A stretch of 64,000 bases of DNA from Achromobacter kerstersii (lineage in GTDB: Bacteria; Pseudomonadota; Gammaproteobacteria; Burkholderiales; Burkholderiaceae_B), in NCBI RefSeq assembly GCF_902859595.1, contig NZ_CADIJQ010000001.1, positions 806,001 through 870,000 on the forward strand, written 5' to 3'. This document shows, one piece after another, positions 9,177 through 18,561 of the stretch. The position numbers and the translations under genes are program-made. Under the pieces are notes generated by a model, which was given only the letters and a program-made list of their open reading frames with translations, was not told where the DNA came from and searched no databases. Each line of letters opens with the position of its first letter. Within the stretch, counting starts at the first letter, position 1.

Positions 9177-9199
9177 TATCGCAGGTGTGTGAGATAAAA

Positions 9200-9227
9200 G
9201 GCGCCCTCAATGGGGCGCCCTTTTTTT
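9200..9227 (+). terminator. Rho-independent terminator between convergent genes
   Basis: A GC-rich 7-bp inverted repeat, GGCGCCC (9200-9206) and GGGCGCC (9213-9219), is followed by seven T residues (9221-9227), with a run of A on the other side. It can act in both directions, ending the Bug transcript and the oppositely oriented MFS gene. Confidence 0.85.
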
Positions 9228-9231
9228 GCCG

Positions 9232-10524
9232 CTATGCTGCCTGAGTTTCGGCAGCTCTGTGACTGCCTGGTGGTCGCAGCAGCACGGCGAGGCCCAGCAC
9301 GAAGAAAACCACGCAGTAATGCGCCGGCGCCAGCCGGCTGCCGGTCAGTTGCTGGATGTAGGTGACAAAGAACAGTGAGAAGCCGCCAAAGATGGTGGCA
9401 GCCAGGTTATAGGAGATGGATAGGCCGGTGGCGCGGACCTGAACAGGAAACATCTCCGACAGATAGGTCGGGCTGGGCGCATAGGCAGCCGCGATCAATA
9501 CCGCGAACCACAGTTCAACCAATAACAGCGGCATGAAGTGCGGATGTTGCAGGATGGTGTTGTACGCAGGATAAATGGTGGCAATGAACAGCGTCAGCGA
9601 CCAGGCCATCACCCCGCGCCTGCTCCATCGGTCACACAGCATGCCGAAGACCGGAATAAGGGCCATGCGCACGGCAACCGCGAAGATGAGAGCGAGAAAG
9701 GCGTCGCGTTGCGACATGCCCAGGGTTTGCTGGGCATACAAGGGCAAGTAGGTAATGATGACGTACGACATCACGTTGATGGCCGCGCTCAAGGCCGTAG
9801 CGCCAAAGAGTTCGGGCAGATACTGCTTCCACAACACGCTGAAAGGAACGGGTTGCTTCTTGCTCACCACGAAGTCTTCGGCTTCGTGAAGGTTGCGACG
9901 GATATACAAGCCGACCGGTCCGATAACCAGGCCCAGAAGAAAGGGCAAGCGCCAAGCCCACGCATCTACCTCAGCCTGACTATAGAACTCGAATAGCATG
10001 GCGCCAACGATGGTCGACAGCAACGCGCCAGAGGCCTGTGCGAACATCTGCCAACTGCCGTAGAGGCCTTTCTGGTGGCTGGGTGCTGATTCGATCAGGT
10101 AGGAAGTTGCGGTGCCGAACTCACCGCCAGCCGAGAATCCCTGGATCAGGCGCGCCAGTGCAATTAACACGGTGGCCCACAGCCCAATTTGATCGTACGT
10201 TGGTGCTACTGCGATCATGGCGGTAGAGATGAACATCAGGCCGATTACGGCCATCATGGCGGGCTTTCGGCCGGCTCGATCTGCATACATTCCTAGCAAA
10301 ACGGCGCCGAGCGGACGGGCAACAAAGCCGATGCCTATGCTCAAGGTTGCCAGCAGCAACGCGGCGTTGGGATCATCGTGTGGGAAAAACTTGCGGCTCA
10401 GGGTTGCGGCCAGAAAGCCATAGATGATGAAGTCGTACCATTCGAGGGCATTGCCAATGGTGGCGGAGAGTATGACCTTCCATGGCTTCTGCGACGAATG
10501 GACCGGTTGTCCGGATGTATGCAT
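9232..10524 (-). CDS. MFS permease, metabolite:H+ symporter (MHS) type
   Basis: About 430 residues with twelve hydrophobic segments. WYDFIIYGFLAATLSRKFFP in the first helix and the loop after helix 2 (GMYADRAGRKPAM) are typical of the MHS subgroup (ProP, KgtP, ShiA), as is the second DRWSRRG motif after helix 8. These are inner-membrane proton symporters for organic acids or betaines. The ATG at 10524 is chosen over a longer 5' extension because MHTSGQPVHSSQKPWKVIL matches the usual family N-terminus and AAGGGA lies upstream. It lies between the hydroxyacid oxidase and the aminotransferase clusters, so it likely imports the same type of acid. Confidence 0.88.
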   Translation of the reverse strand: MHTSGQPVHSSQKPWKVILSATIGNALEWYDFIIYGFLAATLSRKFFPHDDPNAALLLATLSIGIGFVARPLGAVLLGMYADRAGRKPAMMAVIGLMFISTAMIAVAPTYDQIGLWATVLIALARLIQGFSAGGEFGTATSYLIESAPSHQKGLYGSWQMFAQASGALLSTIVGAMLFEFYSQAEVDAWAWRLPFLLGLVIGPVGLYIRRNLHEAEDFVVSKKQPVPFSVLWKQYLPELFGATALSAAINVMSYVIITYLPLYAQQTLGMSQRDAFLALIFAVAVRMALIPVFGMLCDRWSRRGVMAWSLTLFIATIYPAYNTILQHPHFMPLLLVELWFAVLIAAAYAPSPTYLSEMFPVQVRATGLSISYNLAATIFGGFSLFFVTYIQQLTGSRLAPAHYCVVFFVLGLAVLLRPPGSHRAAETQAA

Positions 10525-10801
10525 TCTGAGAGTCCCTTGGTTCAGGAATCGGCAAATGCACCGGCGTCTGTCGTCGGACAGCCGGCGCGGATTCCCTTGG
10601 TTCTTTGAGGTCGTGAGGCCCCGCAAAAAGGCCGCACGCGAGAGGCTGCGAGGATTAGTCCATCGTTCTAGCCTGCGCGACGGACAATGCCGTCGCGTTC
10701 GCACTCATTTACGAATCGAGGGAATGGTGTTCCGCACGCCGAATAGGGTCAATTGCAGGACATGCATCGCGATTGCGGTTGGCAATCGCTGAGCGGAAGA
10801 A

Positions 10802-11755
10802 TCAACTCACGGACGCACCCGGATTCGGCAGGCCGTTGCGCGCGTTATCGATGCGCACATAGGAAGAGATCATGGCGCAGAGAAGCTGTGCTTCACGGCT
10901 CAGCTTTCGGCCGGACTTATAGACCAGGGCGATGGTGTAAGGGCGAACGTCTTCGCTGACCTTGATGGCCTTGAGCTTTCCCTTGACCAGCGGATGGTGC
11001 AGCACCACGAGAGGGAGGCGGGCCAGGTAGTCGGAGTGCAACAGTAGCGATACCGCATCGAACAGCGATGACGAATAGGCGGCCACCCGCGGGCGGCCGA
11101 CGCTATAGCGGTCAAAGATCTCCACCAGGCTGGCGTCGCCTGACTTCTCGTCAGGCACGCCGCCAACGACGATCCAGTCATAGGTGTTGAGAACAGCAAC
11201 GCTGGCCACGTCGTTCAACGGATGGCCGGAACGTGCCAGCACCACCGGCTCGCCCTCATAAAGAGGCTCGATGTGCAAGTCCTCGGACAGGGCGGGATCC
11301 GGTGTTCCTGACAGCCGCACGAGCGCCAGTTCGATGCGGTTATCCCGCAGGTGCATCAGCAGATCGCTTGTCACCGAATGCGTGAGATGCAAGGCGACAT
11401 TCGGATTGCTGCGGCGGAAATCACCGAAGACGGTTGGGGCGAGGCGTAGCGCGGGATCGATGGACACGCCGACACTGATAGCCGGGCGTTGTTTTTCACT
11501 GCTTTGGCGTAGCCATTTGGACGCTCGATCCGCTTCGACGATGACAGTCCGAGCCATTGGGGCAAATGCTTCGCCTTCGGGTGTCAATTGCAGGCCTTTC
11601 GCGTCTCGGCGGACTAGGACGGCAGAGTAATCGTCTTCCAACTTGGCAATGCTCTTGGTAAGCCCGCCCTGAGATACCTCGAGGGCGCGAGCGGCCGCGC
11701 GAAATCCACCGTATTCAATCACGGCAAGGAAATCCCGTAGCTGTTGCAGTGTCAT
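10802..11755 (-). CDS. LysR-family transcriptional regulator
   Basis: A 317-residue LysR protein. The N-terminal helix-turn-helix is clear (MTLQQLRDFLAVIEYGGFRAAARALEVSQGGLTKSIAKLE), followed by the periplasmic-binding-protein-like effector domain. The ATG at 11755 is used because it begins the domain exactly; an upstream extension in frame is not credible. The gene is divergent from the Bug/aminotransferase operon starting at 12034, with a 278-base shared intergenic region, the standard LysR arrangement, so it most likely controls that operon. The inducer is unknown. Confidence 0.9.
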   Translation of the reverse strand: MTLQQLRDFLAVIEYGGFRAAARALEVSQGGLTKSIAKLEDDYSAVLVRRDAKGLQLTPEGEAFAPMARTVIVEADRASKWLRQSSEKQRPAISVGVSIDPALRLAPTVFGDFRRSNPNVALHLTHSVTSDLLMHLRDNRIELALVRLSGTPDPALSEDLHIEPLYEGEPVVLARSGHPLNDVASVAVLNTYDWIVVGGVPDEKSGDASLVEIFDRYSVGRPRVAAYSSSLFDAVSLLLHSDYLARLPLVVLHHPLVKGKLKAIKVSEDVRPYTIALVYKSGRKLSREAQLLCAMISSYVRIDNARNGLPNPGASVS

Positions 11756-12033
11756 GGCCAAAATGGAGAACCTTTTTTTTTTGTTGCCCAGACGAAATGG
11801 CGTATCGCAATGATACGGCGGCGGCAGCTCCTCGTCCGGCCTCTGAAACGTGCATAAGCGGCACTTCGGGGTTATCCCTAGGAGATATGACACGGTGCTG
11901 CCCGCGTGATGCCGGTTCCGACCGCCCTCCGATTGCTGGAGGTAATCGCGATGTGGCGTTGAGCGTTGACCACCAACAGGGTGCATCGACAAGATAGCCT
12001 GACACGACCAACAAAATATCCAAGGGGATTTAC

Positions 12034-13008
12034 ATGCTCAAACTACTGAGAGCCGGCTTGTGCTTTTCGTTCAGTTTTTTCGTCGGACAAGCCTCGGCCA
12101 TTGCCGCCGATCTGCCATTCACCATCAATCTCGTGGTCGGCTACCCGCCGGGCGGCAGCGTTGACACCGTGGCGCGGCTGCTCGCCCAACCCTTGTCCAA
12201 AGAACTCGGCGCCACGGTGGTAGTCGACAACCGGGCGGGCGCAGGGGGCCGTATTGCTGCGGGCTATACCAAGGCGGCCAAGGCGGACGGCAGCTACCTC
12301 ATGATCGCTCCCAATTCGGTCACCACCGTCGCCACGCTGGTGTATGCCGGAAAGCTCAACTTTGACATACGCAAGGATTTCGCGCCCGTGGCGCGACTGG
12401 TGTCATATCCCTTTGCCTTGTCCGTAGCCGCCAATTCGGGAATTGCATCGCCCGCAGAGCTCGCCACCTGGTTGAAGACCCATCCGGCACAGGCGAATTA
12501 CGGTTCGTCGGGGGCTGGTGGCCTCGCTCACTTCTCAGGCCTGCTCTATGCCAAGAACGCCGGAATTACGTGGACCCATGTTCCGTTTGCCGGCGGTGCG
12601 CCGCTGATCACGAATTTGCTGGGCGGGCATGTCGTCGCAGGCGTGGATACTCTAGTCGACCACTACGAGCAAGCGCGCACCGGCAAGCTGCGGATCCTCG
12701 GCATCTTCAGTCCGGAGCGGTACTCCTTAACCCCCGACATTCCGACCCTGGAAGAACAGGGCATCAAAGGGATGGATGTGATGGGCTGGTTCGGCGCCTT
12801 TGTGCCAGCGCGCACTCCGCCCGAGGTCGTGGCCCGTTATGACGACGCATTCCGGAAAGTACTAAGCAGTCCCGAGGTGATCAAGCGCTTGAACGAATTG
12901 GTGCTGCAACCCGCTTACATGTCGCATGAGGCCTTACGCGACAGCCTGGATGCCGAATTGGCGATGTGGGGGCCCGTCATCAAGGAATCTGGTTTCACTC
13001 CTGAATAG
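12034..13008 (+). CDS. Bug/TctC-family periplasmic solute receptor
   Basis: A 324-residue receptor; the signal peptide ends near SAIAA-DLPFT, followed by INLVVGYPPGGSVDTVARLLAQPLS and VVDNRAGAGG. AAGGGGA lies before the ATG. It is the first gene of a run (receptor, aminotransferase, D-hydroxyacid dehydrogenase, ThDP enzyme, aldehyde dehydrogenase) with gaps of 13 bases, overlap, 25 bases and overlap, which indicates one operon. The ligand is presumably an amino or hydroxy acid handled by that operon (inference). Confidence 0.92.
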   Translation: MLKLLRAGLCFSFSFFVGQASAIAADLPFTINLVVGYPPGGSVDTVARLLAQPLSKELGATVVVDNRAGAGGRIAAGYTKAAKADGSYLMIAPNSVTTVATLVYAGKLNFDIRKDFAPVARLVSYPFALSVAANSGIASPAELATWLKTHPAQANYGSSGAGGLAHFSGLLYAKNAGITWTHVPFAGGAPLITNLLGGHVVAGVDTLVDHYEQARTGKLRILGIFSPERYSLTPDIPTLEEQGIKGMDVMGWFGAFVPARTPPEVVARYDDAFRKVLSSPEVIKRLNELVLQPAYMSHEALRDSLDAELAMWGPVIKESGFTPE

Positions 13009-13021
13009 CAATAGGCAAACA

Positions 13022-14119
13022 ATGACTTACTCTCCCAACGTCCCGTCGCATATTTCCAGCCTAAAGGCTTATATCCCCGGCTTGCCGATCGAAGACCTCG
13101 CTCGCCGCCTTGACATGCCGGTCGAGCGCATCGCCAAGCTGGCGTCTAATGAAAACCCGCTGGGCGCCAGTTCGTTTGCGCTGGCGGCGGCTCGCAACGT
13201 CACGATGGACCTGTCGCTCTATCCCGATAACGACGCGTCGGCTTTGGTCGACGCCTTGAGCCAGATGCTTGAAGTGGCCGCTCAGCAAGTGGTTGTCGGT
13301 GCAGGCTCCGAAAGTCTGCTCACCATGGTCGCCGCGGCATTTCTGAGCCCGGGTCGCTCAGCGGTTTACACCCAATACTCGTTTCAGGCATTCGTCAATG
13401 CCGTGCACCGGGCCGGCGCTGTAGGGATCGAAGTGCCTTCGCCCGATTTCACGGTGCACCCGGAACAGTTGCTGGCCGCAATTCGTCCCGATACAGCGGT
13501 CATCTATGTGGCCAATCCGGGCAATCCCACTGGTACTCGCGTGTCTCAGCGTGCATTGGCCGAGTTGCTCGAAAGGGTGCCGTCACACATCCTGGTGGTA
13601 CTCGATGAAGCTTATGTCGAGTATCTGCCGGAACAGGATGGACCGAACTCGCTCGAGTTTGTGAGCCGGTATCCGAATGTCGTGTTGACCCGGACTTTTT
13701 CAAAGGCCTATGGCCTTGCGGGCTTGCGTGTGGGCTACGGCGTGGCTCAGGCCGAGGTGGCAGCCATGCTGCGACGCCTGCGCGCGCCTTTTTCGGTTAC
13801 GGCCGTTGCGCAGGCCGCAGCCATCGCCGCGTTGGCCGATCAGGACTTTCTTGATCGGACAGTGGCGGTTAATGCGCAAGGGCGCGAGCAACTCTATGTC
13901 GGCTTTGATGCGTTGGGCCTGCGGTATCTGCCTTCGTACGCAAATTTTGTACTTGTCGAGGTGGGCGACGGCGGCGCTTTGGCTAAGCGGTTGGAGCAGC
14001 ACGGTCTCATTGTCCGGCCGGTCGGCGGCTACGGACTGCCGGCCTGGTTGCGCGTGTCCATCGGCTCTGAGCAGAATAACACCCGACTGCTGAAGGCCTT
14101 GCAAGAGGAAGTCCGGTGA
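13022..14119 (+). CDS. HisC-like pyridoxal-phosphate aminotransferase
   Basis: A 365-residue class I/II aminotransferase of the histidinol-phosphate group: KLASNENPLGAS near the start, YVANPGNPTGTRVS, VVLDEAYVEYLP (PLP-ring Asp) and TRTFSKAYGLAGLRVGYG with the Schiff-base Lys. The ATG at 13022 is 13 bases after the Bug stop. There are no other histidine genes around; the neighbours are 2-oxo acid enzymes, and HisC paralogues often accept aromatic amino acids. I infer transamination of an amino acid (for example tyrosine or phenylalanine) to its 2-oxo acid rather than histidine synthesis. An automatic call of hisC should be treated with caution. Confidence 0.85.
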   Translation: MTYSPNVPSHISSLKAYIPGLPIEDLARRLDMPVERIAKLASNENPLGASSFALAAARNVTMDLSLYPDNDASALVDALSQMLEVAAQQVVVGAGSESLLTMVAAAFLSPGRSAVYTQYSFQAFVNAVHRAGAVGIEVPSPDFTVHPEQLLAAIRPDTAVIYVANPGNPTGTRVSQRALAELLERVPSHILVVLDEAYVEYLPEQDGPNSLEFVSRYPNVVLTRTFSKAYGLAGLRVGYGVAQAEVAAMLRRLRAPFSVTAVAQAAAIAALADQDFLDRTVAVNAQGREQLYVGFDALGLRYLPSYANFVLVEVGDGGALAKRLEQHGLIVRPVGGYGLPAWLRVSIGSEQNNTRLLKALQEEVR

Positions 14120-15444
14120 GCATTGAAGAGCGGTATCTGCACGACTGGACGGGAACACGATACGGCACTCCCGCATCGGTCTTCCGGCCTCGCAAGGTGG
14201 ATGACGTGTCGGCATGGCTACGTGGGCATCATGCGACCAGCGCCGCGGTTGCGGTGCAGGGGGGGCGGACCGGCGTATCCGGCGGTGCTGCGCCCGGCGA
14301 CGGTGAACATGTGCTTTCAATGGAGGACTTTAATCAAGTTGTGACCTTCGACCGCAAGGCGGGTGTCATCGTTGTGGAGGCTGGGATGATCCTGGCCGAG
14401 CTTCAGGCCATAGTCGAAGCCGAAGGCTGGTCGTTTCCGCTGGATCTGGGTTCACGTGGTTCATGCCAGCTGGGTGGCAACGCGGCGACCAATGCGGGCG
14501 GATGCCGGGTGATCAAGTATGGCAATACGCGCAATCTGGTTCTGGGGCTGGAGGCGGTCATGGCCGACGGTTCAGTGCTTGGTCCGGCAAACACGCTGGT
14601 CAAGAACAATGCCGGCTATTCCCTGACGCAGTTGCTTCTAGGCAGCGAAGGTACGTTGGGGGTGATCAGCAAGCTGGCGCTGCGGCTCGTTCCCGCGCCG
14701 GCCGTACGCATGACGGCGCTGCTGGCGTTGTCGTCCGAAGTGGCTATTGCTGATGTCTTGCGCTATTGCCGAGTAGGCTTCGGTGACAAGCTCTCCGCAT
14801 TTGAGGTGATGTGGCCCGAATACGTCGCCGCCGCCATCGCGGTGAATACAGCCAGCCGAACTTTGCCGGAGAGTTTTTCCGTGGCCCGCGCGGTTCTGGT
14901 CGAGTTGGAAGGCGATGACGAGTTGGCTTTAACCGCATTGCTGGAAAGCGTGTTGTCACAGGCCTGGGAAGAAGGGATGGTGCACGAAGTGGTGCTATCC
15001 AGCTCCGTTAAGGATGCGAAATCCTTGTGGGCAATACGCGAGTCCGTGGGCGAAATACAGGCTCGGATTCGGCCATACGCCGGGTTTGATCTGGGCATGC
15101 CGGTAAGTGACTATGACGCCTTTGTGAGAACGGCTCGCGCCAATCTGGCGGCGGAGGGCCTTCCCGTAAACGCCTACTTTTTCGGTCACGCAGGCGACGG
15201 CAACATGCATGCCTGCATTGGCCCCTGTCACTCCGACGAAGTGAGACTGCAGGTTGAAGCCGCCCTGTATAGCCTGTTGCCCGATTACCGCAGCACGGTG
15301 ACGGCAGAGCACGGCGTCGGCCGTAAGAAAAAGGCCATGCTGGCTCGGGCGCGCAGCCCAGCAGATCTGGCAGTCATGAAAGCGATCAAGCAAGCGCTTG
15401 ATCCCAAGAACATTCTCAATCCTGGTCGCATCTTCGACCTCTAG
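14116..15444 (+). CDS. FAD-linked D-2-hydroxyacid dehydrogenase (GlcD/DLD type)
   Basis: A 442-residue PCMH/VAO-fold flavoprotein. The FAD-binding half has VQGGRTGVSGGAAP and DLGSRGSCQLGGNAATNAGG; the C-terminal half has the metal/substrate segments FFGHAGDGNMHACIG and TAEHGVGRKKKAML. This pattern is that of D-lactate, D-2-hydroxyglutarate and glycolate dehydrogenases. It begins with GTG at 14116 overlapping the aminotransferase stop (GTGA). It would oxidise a D-2-hydroxy acid to the 2-oxo acid that the aminotransferase also produces, feeding the ThDP enzyme that follows. The electron acceptor (quinone or ETF) is not evident. Confidence 0.88.
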   Translation: MSIEERYLHDWTGTRYGTPASVFRPRKVDDVSAWLRGHHATSAAVAVQGGRTGVSGGAAPGDGEHVLSMEDFNQVVTFDRKAGVIVVEAGMILAELQAIVEAEGWSFPLDLGSRGSCQLGGNAATNAGGCRVIKYGNTRNLVLGLEAVMADGSVLGPANTLVKNNAGYSLTQLLLGSEGTLGVISKLALRLVPAPAVRMTALLALSSEVAIADVLRYCRVGFGDKLSAFEVMWPEYVAAAIAVNTASRTLPESFSVARAVLVELEGDDELALTALLESVLSQAWEEGMVHEVVLSSSVKDAKSLWAIRESVGEIQARIRPYAGFDLGMPVSDYDAFVRTARANLAAEGLPVNAYFFGHAGDGNMHACIGPCHSDEVRLQVEAALYSLLPDYRSTVTAEHGVGRKKKAMLARARSPADLAVMKAIKQALDPKNILNPGRIFDL

Positions 15445-15469
15445 AACACGAAAGCGAGGAGTACCCGCA

Positions 15470-17143
15470 ATGACCATCAACACCGGCGGACACGCACTGG
15501 TAGAAAATTTGATCCAGCACGGTATCAAAGACCTATTTCTCATTCCTGGAATCCAACTGGATTGGGCGGTTGATGCCTTGCGTCAGCGTAGCAGCGAGAT
15601 CAATCTGTTCGTACCGCGCCATGAGCAGACTACCACCTACATGGCCGACGGCTATTTTCGGGCGTCAGGCCAGATCGGGGCGGCAATGGTGGTCCCTGGG
15701 CCGGGCGCCCTGAATACAGGGGCTGGGCTAGCTACCGCATACGCATCGAACTCCAAGGTTCTGTTCGTCACACCGCAGATCCACTCCAAAGGAGTGGGCA
15801 AGGGCTATGGCCTGCTGCACGAAATCAAGGACCAGACCGGCTTTGTCGCGGGCCTGACGAAATGGAACGCAATGGTCGAGTCCGCCGACCGAATTGCATC
15901 AACCATGGATGCGGCGTTTGCGCAGCTGAACGTGGGCCGCCCGCGGCCGGTTGGTGTTGAAGTCCCGCATGATTATCTGCAGGCGTCAGTTGAGCAGGAT
16001 AACGAGCGCAGTCCCGAGCCGGCACCCGTGCCTCTGGTCGACGAGAAGCTGATCCAGGCTGCTGCAGCGCTGATAAATAGCGCCAGATTTCCCGTCATTT
16101 ATGCGGGCGGCGGTGTGAACAATTCAGCCGGCGCCGCAGGTCTGCGCTTGCTGGCCGAGAAGATCGGCGCAGCGGTTGTTGCCAGTGACAATGGCCGCGG
16201 CGCGCTGACGGATCGCCATCCCTTGTCCATGAATTCGCTGGCCGGGCGCGCCGTATTTCAGCACGCTGATGTCATTGTCGTGGTGGGCAGCCGCTTTATA
16301 GACGCCATGACGCCTACCGCTTCCTGGCCGCATGCACCGGGCGTACGCTTTGTCTATCTAAATATAGACCCTGCCGATGTGACGCCTCCGCGCATGCCCG
16401 ATGTGGCGCTGGTGGGCGATGCCGCCCAGGAACTACCACGGCTTGCTGAGCTGTTGGACAAGCGCACAGTGTTGAAGGAGTCCGATGCCCTGGCTGTAAA
16501 GCGCTGGGCGCAAGCTCAAATCGATTCGATTTCCCCTCAGGCAGATTACGTCAATGCCCTGCGCAAGGCCATGCCTGACGATGCCATTTTCGTTAATGAA
16601 CTGACGCAGATCGGCTATTTGGCGCGTATAGCCTTCCCAGTCTATGAACCCCATACTTACATCGGCCCTGGGTATCAAGGTACGTTGGGCTATGGCTTTC
16701 CGGTGGCGCTGGGGGCCGCTGTCGGTGGTGGCGGTCGCCGAGTTGTGTCCGTTACCGGCGACGGCGGATTTGGATGGAATCTGCAGGAGTTGGCGACGGC
16801 AAAGCGTTATGAATTGCCGGTGACGTTGATCGTCTTCAACGATGGCCATTATGGCAATGTGCGGGCCATTCAGCGCCGCGAGTTCGGCGCAGAGGTGGCG
16901 GTCGAACTGAGCAATCCGGATTTTCGCCTGCTCGCTCAGGCATTCAGTGTGCCGTTCGAGCAGGTGGAAACGCCCGATGCTTTGGGCGCGCTGGTGAAAC
17001 AGTCGATTAACACCCGGGGGCCGGTAATGATTGAAGTGAAGATCGACGTTGTGCCCAGTCCCTGGCATTTGCTGCGTCTACAGCCTATGAAAGGGATGAC
17101 GGGGCCCGCCGCACCGGCGAATCCGTTGAACGGGGTGATTTGA
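15470..17143 (+). CDS. ThDP-dependent 2-oxo acid decarboxylase-type enzyme
   Basis: A 557-residue enzyme of the acetolactate synthase/benzoylformate decarboxylase superfamily. The PYR domain has the cofactor-activating Glu in PRHEQTTTYMADGYFR; a central domain follows; the PP domain carries VTGDGGFGWNLQELATAKRY and IVFNDGHYGN, the GDG-x(n)-N metal/diphosphate motif. ATG 15470 has GCGAGGAG upstream. Such enzymes decarboxylate 2-oxo acids to aldehydes or ligate them to acyloins. The aldehyde dehydrogenase gene overlapping its stop argues for decarboxylation to an aldehyde. An (aryl)pyruvate or benzoylformate substrate is inferred. No small regulatory subunit (ilvN type) is present, which speaks against acetolactate synthase. 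Confidence 0.86.
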   Translation: MTINTGGHALVENLIQHGIKDLFLIPGIQLDWAVDALRQRSSEINLFVPRHEQTTTYMADGYFRASGQIGAAMVVPGPGALNTGAGLATAYASNSKVLFVTPQIHSKGVGKGYGLLHEIKDQTGFVAGLTKWNAMVESADRIASTMDAAFAQLNVGRPRPVGVEVPHDYLQASVEQDNERSPEPAPVPLVDEKLIQAAAALINSARFPVIYAGGGVNNSAGAAGLRLLAEKIGAAVVASDNGRGALTDRHPLSMNSLAGRAVFQHADVIVVVGSRFIDAMTPTASWPHAPGVRFVYLNIDPADVTPPRMPDVALVGDAAQELPRLAELLDKRTVLKESDALAVKRWAQAQIDSISPQADYVNALRKAMPDDAIFVNELTQIGYLARIAFPVYEPHTYIGPGYQGTLGYGFPVALGAAVGGGGRRVVSVTGDGGFGWNLQELATAKRYELPVTLIVFNDGHYGNVRAIQRREFGAEVAVELSNPDFRLLAQAFSVPFEQVETPDALGALVKQSINTRGPVMIEVKIDVVPSPWHLLRLQPMKGMTGPAAPANPLNGVI

Positions 17144-18561
17144 TGCACTATGAATCGTACTTTTCAGGCGGAAATGTTCTGCCCTGCGATGGCGCGGTCT
17201 TTGCCCATGTGCAGAATCCCGCAACAGAAGCACTGCAAGGCTGCGTGCGGGAGTGTTCGATCGAAAATCTGAACGCTGCCGTACGCAGCGCGGTTCAAGC
17301 GCAGGCGCTGTGGGCGCAGTCCAGCCTGCAAGACAGGCGTGAGGTTCTGGACCGCCTGACCGCCGCGGTCCAGACGCGTTCGCAGGCCATTGTAGAAGGC
17401 CTGGCGGTTGAGATCGGGTGCCCGGTTTGGCTGGGGGCTGCCATGCAGGTTCCCATGGCTTTAAAAGGCCTGGCGTTTGCCCGCGCTGCGCTCGATGACA
17501 TCGTGTGGGAAGAGCGGATCGGCAATGGCTTGGTCGAGCGCGTTCCGGTTGGCGTCATTGCAGCCATTACGCCGTGGAATTTCCCGCTGCATCAGATCGT
17601 GGCGAAGGTCGCCGGAGCCATTGCTGCCGGGTGTGCAATCGTCCTGAAGCCCAGCGAATTTGCCCCGGGCGCAGCCTGGCAGTTCATCGAGGCATGCCAG
17701 GATGCAGCGTTGCCAGATGGTCTGGTGAATCTAATCTGGGGCGGGGCCGAGGTGGGTCGGGCGTTGACGACGCATCCAGGGGTCGACCAAGTCAGCTTCA
17801 CCGGCAGCACTGCCGTCGGACGGGCGGTTATGGCTGACGCAGCCCAGCACCTCAAGCGGGTCACATTGGAACTGGGCGGAAAATCTGCATCGGTGCTGCT
17901 GCCCGATGCCGACTTGGAGGCGGCCGTAAGCACTTCATTGCGCATGGCGCTAGCGAACTCTGGGCAGGCGTGCGTCAGCCAGTCCCGCCTAATTGTCCCG
18001 CGTACTCGTCTTGCCGAAGTGGAAGAGCGCCTGAGTGCGCAACTTGACGACTGGCCCTTGGGCGACCCGGTGGACCCGGCGACCCGGTTGGGTCCGGTCG
18101 CCAATCAGCGTCAGTTTTCCCGCGTCAATGCCATGGTCGACCATGCCTTGCAGCAAGGCGCACGAAGGGTCGCAGGGGGAGCTGGCCGCGCTGCTGGGTT
18201 TGACCGGGGCTGGTATTGCCCCGTGACCCTGTTATCGGATGTCCTGCCGGCCATGCAAGTCGCTCAGGAAGAGGTGTTCGGGCCAGTGCTGGCCTTGATG
18301 CCGTATGACACGGTGGAGCAGGCGCTGGAGTTTGCCAACTCGACGCGGTATGGGCTCTCTGGCGCCATCTGGTCAAAGGACGCGGAACAAGCTGCGACCT
18401 TTGCCCGACAGATGGTAACTGGGCAGGTCATTGTCAATGGTGCTCCCCAGAATCTGGCCACGCCTTTTGGCGGCCGGCGCGATTCGGGCCTGGGGCGCGA
18501 GAACGGCCGCTTTGGCGTCGAAGAGTGTCTGACCTATCGCTCGTTGCACGGCGTAGATTGA
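17143..18561 (+). CDS. NAD(P)-dependent aldehyde dehydrogenase
   Basis: A 472-residue aldehyde dehydrogenase. Motifs: AAITPWNFPLHQIVAKV, the Glu in TLELGGKSASVLLPD and the catalytic Cys in ANSGQACVSQSR. It begins with ATG at 17143 within TGATG, sharing one base with the ThDP enzyme stop, so the two are coupled. I infer that it oxidises the aldehyde made by the ThDP enzyme to the acid, for example a (hydroxy)phenylacetate that could enter the hpa route. A degenerate relative of its C-terminal part lies at 48231-48612 in this window. Confidence 0.9.
   Translation: MHYESYFSGGNVLPCDGAVFAHVQNPATEALQGCVRECSIENLNAAVRSAVQAQALWAQSSLQDRREVLDRLTAAVQTRSQAIVEGLAVEIGCPVWLGAAMQVPMALKGLAFARAALDDIVWEERIGNGLVERVPVGVIAAITPWNFPLHQIVAKVAGAIAAGCAIVLKPSEFAPGAAWQFIEACQDAALPDGLVNLIWGGAEVGRALTTHPGVDQVSFTGSTAVGRAVMADAAQHLKRVTLELGGKSASVLLPDADLEAAVSTSLRMALANSGQACVSQSRLIVPRTRLAEVEERLSAQLDDWPLGDPVDPATRLGPVANQRQFSRVNAMVDHALQQGARRVAGGAGRAAGFDRGWYCPVTLLSDVLPAMQVAQEEVFGPVLALMPYDTVEQALEFANSTRYGLSGAIWSKDAEQAATFARQMVTGQVIVNGAPQNLATPFGGRRDSGLGRENGRFGVEECLTYRSLHGVD

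Noticed and set aside
10525-10704. N-terminal extension of the MFS permease to 10704
   Set aside because: The added residues are Arg-rich and unlike the family; the Met at 10524 begins the known N-terminus and has a ribosome site.
11756-11992. N-terminal extension of the LysR gene to 11992
   Set aside because: The HTH domain starts at the Met encoded at 11755; the extension has no similarity and would remove the divergent promoter region.
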